From Viola odorata (taxonomy: Eukaryota > Streptophyta > Magnoliopsida > Malpighiales > Violaceae): a DNA stretch of 64,000 bases. The DNA is taken from positions 59,186,304 through 59,250,303 of the forward strand of contig OY829537.1 of assembly GCA_963691705.1 (NCBI GenBank), written 5' to 3'. The position numbers were made by a program, and so were the translations under genes. Positions 12,025-23,027 of this stretch are shown piece by piece. The notes under the pieces were generated by a model that made no database searches, was not told the DNA's origin, and saw only the letters and a program-made list of their open reading frames with translations. Positions within the stretch are counted from its first letter, which is position 1, and each line of letters begins with the position of its first letter.

Positions 12025-12588
12025 TGATAACAATCCACCTAAAAGGGTATTTTCGCCTATCACCCGGTGTGGAGAGGCATAGCTACTGTTTCACACCACC
12101 CCGGTAGGGACAAAATCGCTACCTTCCCCAAAGGCTAACGCTACAGAGGCCAACGGGGCCTTACCGGCTCCTTTTACGGACCTCCTGCTTGGTTCAAAGA
12201 GTTATCTCATCCAGAGGAAACCACGCGTCAGGATTAACACTCAGGCCATTATCCTACCGCGGCAATATCTATCTAAACACCTACCGTCGAGGTAGCGTGT
12301 CACGATAAGGGCGAATCACAGACCCTAACGAGCGATAGCTCCGTACCCGTTTACTCGGGCAGGAACGCCCCCTTTCTTCTATAAATACCTCCCCCACAAA
12401 GGAGGCAGGTAAGCGGACTTGACTGGCCAAAACTCTGCCAATTTCAGTATACCTACTGACTTAAGCATTGGAGTGTTTCCGCCGGAGACCCCCTCCGGCG
12501 CATTGCAGGTACTGTGGACCGTTGCGCACACTGATCCGAGAAGAGCTGCTCCGTCATACATCCTTCGGCAGAAGACAAATTATTATCA
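12025..12588 (+). repeat. 5' LTR of the Tat element
   Basis: 564 bp, TGATAACAATCC..AATTATTATCA. It holds a TATA-like TATAAATA at about 12380, which probably sets the transcription start for the genomic RNA. It matches 27189-27758 with about a dozen substitutions, plus a short AAAGA-type insertion in the 3' copy and a CG dinucleotide difference. Confidence 0.9.
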
Positions 12589-12591
12589 AAT

Positions 12592-12610
12592 TGGTGCTTT
12601 CATTGAGAGC
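12592..12610 (+). other. Primer-binding site of the Tat element
   Basis: TGGTGCTTTCATTGAGAGC lies three bases inside the 5' LTR end, the usual place for the tRNA primer site. I do not assign the tRNA. Confidence 0.65.
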
Positions 12611-12673
12611 TTTGGTTCTATTAAGTGAGCATCCTTAATAACCAAGCTCCTCCTCCCCGAAGCTAGAAGGATT

Positions 12674-13927
12674 ATGGCCTCGGAGTCAGATTCGGCGTTG
12701 TCCCGAACTTCCAACATCCCATACAACACCCGCAGACGCTTGTTTCCCTTCGCTACCTCTGATGCCCCCACCCCAGGGCAGGACGTCACTGCAGAAGACT
12801 TAGATCTTCCTCCTGGGTTAAGTGCAGAAGAAGTTACATTCCAGATTTGCTCTCCCTTCTCCCATATAGCAGGAACCAGCCATCCTACCCCCCAAGCGGG
12901 AAGATCTATGATGGGAGAAGCGGACAACCCTTTCGTGAATTCAATAGCAGCTCTCCAAGCTCAACTGGATCAGCTGACAGAAATGGCTGCTGGATTTACT
13001 CCTCATGCCTCAAGACCTGGTGTGTCCTCCCAAGTGATTTTCACCCCGTCCCTTGTCACCGAACGACCCTTATCGCCCCAACAGTCTAGGGCGCTCCCGT
13101 CCTCCTTACCTTTCCCCTTGGCTCCCATAAACGTCCCACCATTCACGCGCGGACCTGCTGACCATTCTGGACAATACAGGGGAGGAATCTCTATCCCCGA
13201 AGCAGTCCGCCAGCGTGACGAGTACAGGGAGCCTTGGGATGATCGACGGGGAGATATAGTGAGAGATCCATCTCCTAGATACAACGAGAGGTCTAGCAGC
13301 AGAAGTCGACGAGCTCGAACTCCAAGGAGCCGTAGTCGTTCTCCTAGGAGACATCAGGAATATGACCCTCAAAATCCCAGATACGACCCTGAAATTCCAC
13401 ATCAGCGTCAGCCTCATAGGATCTCCGATGCTAACGCGGGTCATCCGTTCAGCTACCGTGTCAGGCACCACAGAGTCCATCGACATGTGAAACTCCCAGC
13501 AGAATCCTATGACGGCACAATAGATCCCATTTCTCACCTCAATAAGGTGAAGGATTTCGTGCAATTCCAAACGCGCAGTGACGCAGCATTGTGTCAAATT
13601 TTCGTAATGACGCTATCAGGAGTGGCACGTCTATGGTTCGAGGGGCTCCCCGCCGGGTCTATCGATAATTTTTCTCAGCTGGAAGAAAAATTCAAAAGTC
13701 GGTTTAGCACGACTATTCCTATCAAAAAGTCAGCAGCTGCGCTGTTCGATATCCATCAAAAACCACAAGAATCGCTGAACGATTTCTTAGGACGATTTGA
13801 TCTTGAAATGTCCCTAACGCCGGGGGTCACTATCGATTTTGTGATTGAGGCCCTGAAACGCAATTGTCGATATAGTAAACTGAAAGATACGCTAACGGTG
13901 GGCCCCCAACGACCCTGGATGCATTGA
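12674..13927 (+). pseudogene. Tat element gag (frameshifted near its middle)
   Basis: ATG at 12674 (MASESDSALSRTSNIPYNTR), 64 bases past the PBS. Residues 1-250 are disordered and rich in Pro, Ser and Arg (RSSSRSRRARTPRSRSRSPR); residues about 270-400 are a retrotransposon gag domain (LPAESYDGTIDPISHLNK, ALCQIFVMTLSGVARLWF, KFKSRFSTTIPIKKSAA). The frame ends at 13927 because of a one-base shift at the C run in GGGCCCCCAACG (about 13902-13906); the protein carries on in the next frame as LRLKAHNYARMEEEEN. The zinc-knuckle-like CKFHKVKGHSTDVC motif is at about 14320-14360 in that frame. Confidence 0.85.
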
Positions 13928-16900
13928 GGTTGAAAGCGCATAACTATGCGAGAATGGAAGAGGAAGAAAATAGAGAATGGATCCGAGGCATGCCGGCGGA
14001 CCCATATGTGGCCCCTAACGTCTTGAACAGCAATGCCCCTGACGCTAAACCCACCGAGGATCCTGGGCAGCGGAAAGAACATAACACCAAGACCTCTAAC
14101 CGGCAGAGAGGCAATTTCTCAAAAGGAAGGTCTGGAGGATCCCCCACTCGGAAGCAAACGGACCCGCCAAAGGGCCGAATATACGATCCTGACCTCCCAT
14201 CTCTCATACTCCCGAGGGCGGAGATCTTAGCAATAGTCCAACAGAGAAATCTGCCTATCCGTTACCCAGCTCCCGTGAAACCAGGAGTAATCATGGGAGG
14301 AAGAGAAAATGCATACTGCAAATTCCATAAGGTCAAGGGGCACTCAACGGATGTATGCAGAGAGTTAAAATCGGCTATAGAGCGATTGGTCGAAGAGGGC
14401 TACCTTGGGGAATTTGCCACAAAGGCCAGGGAGGAAGCCAGAAACAACCCAACTGGAAATACAACTGAGCAGAGGCAAGCGCCCTCGCACGCTACAGGGG
14501 CTAACGCAGTTCCCCTCGGGCCAAATAGAGAATCGCTCGCTATCGATAGTGACCAAATGCCCATGATAAATATCATTGCAGGGGGAGCACCCTATTGCGA
14601 GGAAATTACGCCGCAAACGCCCAACCCCGGAGAAAAGCGCAAACAGGAGAACGCGCAAACGAAAATCGAGGTGATAAGCGCCTTAGACAGAATGATATTG
14701 TCTTTCTCAGAGGAGGACGAAAAAGGCATCGTTTTCCCGCATAATGACGCGATGGTTGTGACGCCCGTCATTGGAAGTCATGGGGTAAGAAGGACCCTTG
14801 TCGATAACGGGAGTGCAGTGAATCTATTTTCATTAGAAGCGTACAACTTGATGAAACGACCTGACGGTGAGCTATCGCCTTGCACGAGGCCTATCATTGG
14901 GATCGATGGAGTACCAATCCCGGTAGCCGGAATAACATCCCTGCCAGTGTACTTCCGAGAAGACACATCCAAACGCTCCGAAGAGCTACTATTTCTGGTT
15001 GTAGACCTAACGTTACCGTATAACGCCATTTTGGGGCGACCATTCCTTAATCGTTTTGGAGTGGCCATATCTCAAAAACACCTGTGGATGAAATATCCCT
15101 CATGGGACGGCGTGGTCTCAATCAAAGGGGACCAAAAGTTGGCAGCCGAATGCTACTTACTTATGACTCAAAGGAGTTGTGATCGCTACGTTTGCGTGGC
15201 AGACGATCCTTTCGATGATAAAGAAGAAAAGCGCACTCAGCCGCTAGATCAGATGGTATCAATCCCTATCGGCAAGGATAGTGAAACGAATCTCTTAGCC
15301 AGTGAGAAACTAAGCCTTGAAGAGAACGCGCAATTAATCCGGCTGTTAAGAAAATGCAAAGGAGAGTTTGCGTGGAAACCAGCGGACATGCCCGGAATCT
15401 CTCGGGAAGTCGCGGAACATCGGCTGAACGTTAGTCCTGACGCCAAGCCTGTTCAGCAAAGACGACGTGCCTTTTCATCGGAAAAGATAGCAGCCATCGA
15501 AAAGGAGTTGCTAAAGCTCACAGAGGCGGGGTTCATTCGAGAAGTCCAGTACCCGACCTGGCTAGCTAATCCTGTATTAGTCCTAAAGCCTAACGGGGAC
15601 TGGCGCATGTGCATCGACTTTACTGACCTAAATAATGCCTGTCCCAAGGACTGCTATCCCCTTCCGCGAATAGATCAGTTAGTCGATCAAACCGCTGGGT
15701 ATGCTTATTTAAGCTCCCTAGATGCGAATTCCGGATATCACCAAATCCCTATGGCCGTAGAGGACGAAGAAAAAACTGCCTTCATTACTCCTAGAGCTAC
15801 ATACTGCTATACTGCAATGCCGTTTGGGCTAAAGAATGCTGGTGCAATATTTCAGCGAATGGCAAACAAAGTTTTTGAAAATCAAATCGGGAGAAATGTA
15901 GAGGCCTACGTAGACGACATCCTGATCAAAAGTCGGAGTTTCAGAGAGCACCTCGCTGACTTGCAAGAAGTTTTCAATGTGATGAGAAAACACAAGATGA
16001 AGTTAAACCCGCGGAAGTGCATGTTCGCATTCCAAACGGGAAAATTCCTGGGCTATGTGGTCAGCCAGAAGGGCATCCAACCCAACCCGTCAAAGATAAA
16101 AGCCATCCAGGATATGATATCCCCGTGAACTGTCAAAGAGATACAGAAGTTAACCGGGCGCATCATTGCGTTGGGGCGATTCATATCTAAGCAAGGCGAG
16201 AGATGTTTGCCTTTCTTCAAAGTCATCCACAACAAGGCTCCTTTCGGATGGACAGAGGAATGTGAGAAAGCGTTTGCAGGACTAAAAGCTTACCTATCAT
16301 CAGATTTAGTGCTGACGAGGCCTGAGCCCGGCGACAAATTATATCTATATTTGGGAATAGCTGACGAGGTAGTCAGCGCCGTCCTTATGCGAAGTAAAGG
16401 GCACGTGCATCGTCCTGTATTCTTCATGAGTCACATATTGAAAGATGCCGAACTGCGATACGCTCCTATCGAGAAGATAACACTCGCTCTAGTGCAAGCC
16501 ACGAGAAAGATGGATCGATACTTCCAAGCCCACCCCGTCATTGTACTCACGGACCAGCCGTTGAGGAGAATCTTCAGAAAACCTGAATCTTCAGGAAGAA
16601 TGCTAATTTGGGCTATCGAGCTTGAACAATACGGGCTGCAATACAAAGCTAGACCAGCCGTTAAGGCCCAAGCGTTAGCCGACTTTATAGCTGAGTGCAC
16701 ATTCACAAAGGACATAAAGACAGATCTATTGGAAGAAGAAGCAGGAAGTCCATGCCTACCGTCTCCGAAGACATATACAGATACGTGGATCATCCACATG
16801 GATGGAGCAAAAAATCAAGAATTAGCTGGCGCAGGAGTTTTCTTAGTTGGACCAAACGGCTTGGAGATGCGATACGCCATCAGAATGCTGCAGCCATTGT

Positions 16901-18546
16901 CCAACAATGCGGCTAAATACGAAGCGCTGCTGGCAGGACTCAGAATTGGAAACAGTTTCTCTATCGGAACCACTCCCGGTGGGGAGAAGGAAGACAAAAC
17001 ACGTTTAAAAATCTGAGGAGATTCCAAGCTAATAATGGATCAGGTTCTGGGGAACTCCCAGGCCAGAGAACCCATCATGGCCCAATACTTAGCCAAAGTG
17101 AAGCATGAGCTGTCAAAAATACAGGAAAAAGGCACCCTGGTCACCTTTGAGCACATTCCTAGAGAAAACAATGAAGAGGCCGATAGCCTCGCCAAGATGG
17201 CAGCCAATCCAGAAGCCTCAGTACCCAGTGACGTGCACTATGGAGAACTGCCTACACCTTCTTTCATGGAAGAGCAGGCATCGCTCTGTGTGGAACAAAT
17301 GGAAAATGATTGGAGGATCCCAGTAATAGAATATCTGAAACATGATAAACTACCGGGAGACCATACAGAGAGGAAGAAAGTCCTAAAACGGGCAGCACGA
17401 TGCACATATTATAACGGAGAGTTAATACGAAGATGTTTCTCCCATCCGGCCGCTAAATGCATAACGGAGCAAGAAGGCTTACATGTGTTACGTGAAATTC
17501 ACGAAGGGATATGTGGCATGCACATTGCTAGTGACACCCTGGCAGCCCAAGTCTTTCGATCGGGATTTTACTGGCCCACCATTCGACGAGACTGCCATAA
17601 CTTCGTGAGAACCTGTCAGAAATGCCAAGAATATGCTAAGATTCCTCAAAAACCTGTTGTGCCAATTTCAGAAATAGTCGCACCGTGCCCGTTTGCAAAA
17701 TGGAGGATTGATATCCTGGGCCCGTTTCCAAAGGCTAGATCTCAGTTAAAATTCATGGTCGTAGCGGTAGACTACTTCACAAAGTGGGCCGAAGCTGAGG
17801 CGTTAGCCACCATTACCACCGAAAAAATTTGGCGTTTCTTCAAACACCAAGTCATCATGCGATTTGGAGTACCACGCGTGCTAGTTAGCGACAACGGGAC
17901 ACAATTTACGAGCCAGTTCTTCAGGGATCAATGTACAGAGTTCCAGATAGAGCAAAGATTCTCCTCTGTGGCACATCCCCAAACCAACGGCCAGGCGGAA
18001 GTAACTAACCGCAGTATCCTTAGTGGCATCAAAAGAAACTTGGAAGGATCCAAGAAGAAATGGCCAGACGAATTGCCATATGTACTATGGGCCTACCGCA
18101 TGACTGTCAAGGCCAGCACGGGAGAGACCCCATTCACGTTAGCATTCCGAACCGAAGTTGTCACACCAGTCGAGATTGGCATGATGAGCCTCCGGGTGGC
18201 TCACTTCAAAGAAGAAAATAATGAAGAAAGGTTACGAGCTAACCTCGATACTCTACCAGAAACACATGAGGAAACCCTCCTGAAAACCCTGCACTACAAA
18301 AGGAAAATGGCACAATATCACAACCGGCAAGTGAGGGAGCGATTGCTCAAAACCGGAGATTTAGTGCTCAGAGACAGACGGGCAGCAGGACAACGTATGG
18401 GAAAGCTCAGCCCAAACTGGGATGGACCGTATCGTGTCACCCGCATTGTGGGAAAAGGAGCATACCATCTGGAAACGCTCGAGGGAACGCCCCTGCAAAA
18501 CTCTTGGAACATCGCTCGGTTGAGGCTATACCACGCCAGGAGCTAA
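13924..18546 (+). pseudogene. Tat element gag C-terminus, protease, RT, RNase H, second RNase H and integrase
   Basis: One frame runs the whole way, broken only by TGA at 16126-16128 and at 17014-17016. Gag tail and zinc knuckle to ~14.5 kb; protease VDNGSAVNLFSLEAY at ~14.8 kb; RT with WRMCIDFTDLNNACPKDCYP and AYVDDILIKSR (~15.6-15.9 kb); RNase H with EQYGLQYKARPAVKAQALA-like tether; a second, archaeal-type RNase H starting WIIHMDGAKNQELAGAGVF; integrase zinc finger HEGICGMHIA..CQKCQ, then WRIDILGPFP, VLVSDNGTQF and NGQAEVTNRS carrying the catalytic Asp, Asp, Glu. Both TGA codons stand where relatives have arginine, so CGA to TGA is likely. The part of the second RNase H just before the second TGA (GNSFSIGTTPGGEKEDK) looks unlike the family. 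Confidence 0.9.
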
Positions 18547-18959
18547 TCGGGTAACATCAAAGTTATTCTAATAAATGAATATTGAGATATTCACCGTGCG
18601 TTTGCTACTGGTAATATGCAGGTAGCGAAGAATGCCAGGGGTGAAAATCCTATACTTGTGATGGCTGGTCTTGATCAGACAGCTCATTAAGACGAGGCAC
18701 GCCCTGGCATAACAAGGCGTTTGGGAGTGAAATCCTATTCTTATGGTAACCCCATAAGGAGAGGCACGCCCCAAGGAGAGACCAACTCCATCCTGGAAGT
18801 GAAAATCCTATCCTTGTGGTAACCGTGCTCACATAGACGGCCCATAGAGACGAGGCACGATTCCACGGACGCGAGGTACAACGCTTGGGGGTGAAAAGTC
18901 CTATCCTTGTGATGGCTGGTCCTGATCAGACAGCTCACTAAGACGAGGCACTCCCCAAA
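18547..18959 (+). repeat. Imperfect repeats after Tat integrase
   Basis: About four diverged units of roughly 70-110 bp share GTGAAAATCCTATCCTTGTG and GAGGCACG, some with GATCAGACAGCTCA. No coding signal. They lie between the integrase stop and the regular tandem array. Confidence 0.6.
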
Positions 18960-19735
18960 GCCTATCTGTGGCGAAAGGAAACAAAGACATCCCAACTAGT
19001 AGCCGCGCGGTTGATACCCGATGAAGCGATGTTGGAGCCTATCTGTGGCGAAAGGAAACAAAGACATCCCAACTAGTAGCCGCGCGGTTGATACCTGGTG
19101 AAGCGATGTTGGAGCCAATCTGTGGTGAAAGGAAACAAAGGCATCCCAACTAGTAGCCGCGCGGTTGATACCCGGTGAAGCGATGTTGGAGCCAATCTGT
19201 GGCGGAAAAGAAACAAAAGAAATCCTAACTAGTAGCCGCGCGGTTGATACCCGGTGAAGCGATGTTGGAGCCTATCTGTGGCGGAAAAGAAACAAAAGAA
19301 ATCCTAACTAGTAGCCGCGCGGTTGATACCCGGTGAAGCGATGTTGGAGCCTATCTGTGGCGGAAAAGAAACAAAAGAAATCCTAACTAGTAGCCGCGCG
19401 GTTGATACCCGGTGAAGCGATGTTGGAGCCTATCTGTGGCGGAAAAGAAACAAAAGAAATCCTAACTAGTAGCCGCGCGGTTGATACCCGGTGAAGCGAT
19501 GTTGGAGCCTATCTGTGGCGGAAAAGAAACAAAAGAAATCCTAACTCGTAGCCGCGTGGTTGATACCCGGTGAAGCGATGTTGGAGCCTATCTCTGGCGA
19601 AAAGAAACAAAAGAAATCCTAACTAGTAGCCGCGCGGTTGATACCCGGTGAAGCGATGTTGGAGCCTATCTCTGGCGAAAAGAAACAAAGAAATCCTAAC
19701 TAGTAGCCGTGCGGTTGATACCCGGTGAAACGATG
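18960..19735 (+). repeat. Tandem array, about ten 77-79-bp units, in the Tat 3' region
   Basis: Units start at 18960, 19037, 19114, 19191, 19270, 19349, 19428, 19507, 19586 and 19664, each with GCC(T/A)ATCTGTGGCG and AACTAGTAGCCGCGCGGTTG. The first four are 77 bp; most later ones are 79 bp with AAAAGAAACAAAAGAAATCC in place of AAAGGAAACAAAGACATCCC. Hypervariable tandem repeats in this position are known in plant Ty3/gypsy elements and can seed satellite DNA. Confidence 0.95.
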
Positions 19736-20125
19736 ACGGAAAGGTGACTATACTGCAACAACAACGTTGAGACAGATGTAAAGCCTCCTTTGACAACAAG
19801 GGACGACAGGAATATAAGTACAGCAGATGCGGAAGCAACGCTGATTTACACTCAGAGAGATTATCGAAGGATATAATGGACATGCTACTTGAATACAGCT
19901 GATGAAAAGCTAATGGGAGACAACGCGAAACTATGCGTCTGTGGAAACCTAACGCCAAACGTCCCGTACGGACAAGTGATCAAACGGCATTATGAAGAAA
20001 AGCAGATAAAAAACTTCTATCCAAAAAGAGTGGATTAGCCAAGTCAAGGCCCATATTGTTTGAAGTACAAAATATAGACGGTCCCGTCAGCCACAAAAAT
20101 GTAAAACATCTAAACAACAAAAGGT
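19736..20125. other. Spacer between tandem array and antisense ORF 1
   Basis: About 390 bp with no coding signal on either strand that I can support. It would hold the 3' UTR and polyadenylation region of antisense ORF 1, with A-rich runs near 20030-20120. Confidence 0.4.
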
Positions 20126-22413
20126 CTAAAGATTGGGCGGCGCGTTGACCCCTCCTTGCTGAGCAGCCTTCCACTGATAGAAACCGCTATCAGTAATGGA
20201 GGAGGCTCTCTTGTCAAAATACGCGGAGAGATCTTCAATACGGAGCTCCTCAACTCCATAATGATGCATCATGGCTTCTGACATGATTCCCGCACCCTGC
20301 TCAAAGTACCAACGGTTCTTCTCAGCGTTAAGGGAGGAATCAGCAGAAAGCTCAGCATTCCTCTGTCTCTCCAGACGCAGGCTATCCTCCTCCTGAGAGA
20401 GGCGTAAGGCCAGATCAGCACGTTGTCTCTTCTCCTCCTCCAAAGCTAACTTAGCGGCCTCCAACTCTTGTTTGACCGCGATAGCCTCTCCCCGAGCAGT
20501 CTCCATACCTTCATTGGCAGCAGCAAGGGCATTTTCAAGACGCTGTCGCTCTTCCAACAGCCTGTTTATCTCTCCTCGCCCGTCAGCTGCAGCTCTGGCA
20601 TTCTCTTCATCTATATAGTGAAGATGGCAAAGCATGGAAAACGCCTGAGAGCGAAGGAAATTGATACGTCCCTACTCGCCCCGAGCCACGAAGGCATCCC
20701 TCTCTCTTGGAAGAGACAAAATCTCTGCTACCAAATAAGCGGTAGAGGAAATCGCGGCCTCATGATCAGCATCAGCAGGAAACTGCAGAATACTGTCCCT
20801 AAAGGAGCGCAAGCTAACGTGATGAGTTGGCATGAGAGGAGGATCATAGGGAGAGATACCAGCCATTAAGGCAGGAGCGGGCCCACCCCTCACAATAGGT
20901 GGATGAGGCATCGGAACAAAGAACAACGCATTAGGAGAAGCTGGCCGGCTAGAGAGGCCTTCCGCGTTAGGCGTCGAGACCTCAGTGCCTCCGGGCACCT
21001 CAGGATTAAGGGCATCAGAATCATAGCCCGTCGGGGTGTGCGCGGAATGGATTGGAGAACCAGGAGGCACATGGGGTTGACCTCCAAAATCAACAGGTTC
21101 TGGTTGATCAGCAGATACACCCTCGCCCCCAAGGGCACTCGAACTACGATTGGCGGCCGAGGAAGAAGGACAATTTGGGAGATCATAGCGAGCCTTCTTC
21201 TGATGCTCGCGAAGGACATCAGCGATACCCATATCTCCTTGGGAGGTAGAAGGGACAGAAGCAGCAACGACTTCCTAAATAACGCAGAACGTGATAAGGA
21301 AACGGTGCAAAAAAGAAAGACTAAAGTTCTAAAAATGTTCACCTGAGTGGTGGAGGATGCAAGAGGAATCCCAACAGGAATCGGTTCAACCGTAGCCTCT
21401 GAAGAGACAACGGTCTGGGACGAAACGGATGGGGCAGCACGTGCTTTCCGAGGCCGTTTCTGTCTTACAACCCGAGGGCCCGTAACGCTAGCGGTAGCAG
21501 TGGCCTCCCCTCCCTCAGCGTTGGCAGCAGCGGCAGCAGCAGCCCTAGCTTCAGCGACAGCTTTCTTTTTCGCCTCCTGTTTCCTCCTCCTTCGGAAATA
21601 CTCATGCTCCCAACCAGGCGGAGGCACTGCACAATCGCAAAACGTTAGCGTTAGTACTTCTTGACAACGCAAAAGAAAAAAGGTCAAACGCTCACCCTTC
21701 TTGCACTGTTCCACGGGCAACCCGTTGGCCACTTTTCGGGCATCAACGCTAAAATCAAATTGAAGCAGCGTCTTCAACCAGCCATCCTCCGGGTCGGAAA
21801 GGGGTTTCCGATGACCCCAAGCCCCATCTTTAATTGTTTCGTTGAAGCCAGCCCTCCACAACGGCTCAGGCAGATCAACAATAAAAAATTCCTCTTTCCA
21901 GTGAGGAATGGAAGACTCAATGCCCATTAGTTTCCAAGTAAAGGGCTTCAAGGAACCGTCTTCGTAGCGAGGCGATATCGATATCACCCCTTTACGGGAA
22001 TACAATTGGAAAATGTCATGAAGCAACGCTAAGGTGGGAGATTCTATTCCCTTGAAACGGCACAGTGCGGCAAAAGCACTAACAACGCAAATCGCGTTAG
22101 GACTCAACTGAGTCGGAGCCAAATCAGAATCAGCCAACAACAATTTTACAAGCGGGTCAAGAGGGAGACGAAACCCATGATCAAAGAGCTTAGCATACAG
22201 CATTCTGCTATTTCCGGGCAAAATGTTGTTCAATCGGAGCGATTCAGAAGCAGGATGCACGGGATATTCCTTGGGAAATCGTGTAGAAAACCCAGCAAGC
22301 CTACGGTTAATTAAAGGCAGTGTGTACAAAGAAGTGGGAGTGGTATCAATTACTTCTTCCCCGGAGGACCTTTGAGGATCTCCTTCTTCAGAGGATTTCT
22401 TAGTTCTAGCCAT
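20126..22413 (-). pseudogene. Antisense ORF 1: PF04195-like protein with coiled-coil tail, three exons
   Basis: Reads on - from ATG at 22413 (MARTKKSSEEGDPQRSSGEE). Exon 1, 22413-21696; exon 2, 21626-21343; exon 3, 21274-20126. Junctions are GTGAGC..GTGCAG and GTGAAC..TTTAG, and the exon lengths (718, 284, 1149) sum to exactly 717 codons, supporting the model. Residues ~60-220 resemble the 'putative gypsy type transposon' family (FDHGFRLPLDPLVKLLLAD, YSRKGVISISPR); then basic and Ala-rich linkers (RRRRKQEAKKKAVAEARA); the C-terminus is a long coiled coil (INRLLEERQRLENALAAA). The only break is TAG at 20672-20674. Function unknown. It is transcribed against gag-pol, and an ATAAATA at about 22518-22524, ~105 bp upstream, could be its TATA box. 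Confidence 0.75.
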
Positions 22414-23027
22414 GGTCAACAAGGAAGAAACAAAGAGAAAAGAAAAAGGATGTGTACCTTGTACCTTCGTGAAAGAGAATGCGAGGAGTCTTGAACCAGA
22501 AAGAGAGAGAGCAGCGCAAAGTATTTATCCAAAGACGAAATAAGCATATAAGGGAAAGATGGAAAAAGAAAAAGGGGTAGAAGAAACAATAGATATAACC
22601 CTGAAAGGGCGACCAGTCAGCAGCAGACACGTGGCGAAGCAACACGTCATAAAGTAAGGCACGCGCCAGAAGGTGCAAATTTGAAATAAGGACGAAACGC
22701 CTCTGCATTTGCAACTCCCTAGGAGACGCTTGCTCCAAACGCCCCTCTGAGGAAGGACACGTGTCTTCTTTCATCATTTCCCTTCAAGTCGCATTAAATG
22801 AGGGACAGAGGGATTGATTAAAAAACATAAAAAGCAGCGCTGGCCTTGCCAAACGGCACGATGGCACAAAAAGATAAAGAAGGAATAAACGGTAATATCA
22901 TACAGTGCGACAAAGGATACAAAGCATCAGCATTATTACAGGAGAAACAATGTTCGAATGGTTTTCAAGATATAAACAAAAGACAACAACAAGAAAAACA
23001 AGGAAAAGCCCAGCACCATCGCTAGCG
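22414..23027. other. Intergenic DNA between antisense ORFs, probable promoter of antisense ORF 1
   Basis: No gene seen. Reading on -, it holds the pyrimidine-rich leader and TATA-like ATAAATA upstream of antisense ORF 1, and the 3' end of antisense ORF 2. Confidence 0.4.

Noticed and set aside
12379..12628. Short frames in both Tat LTRs as genes
   Set aside because: They lie wholly or mostly inside the LTRs on both strands, overlap one another, and recur only because the LTRs are repeated.
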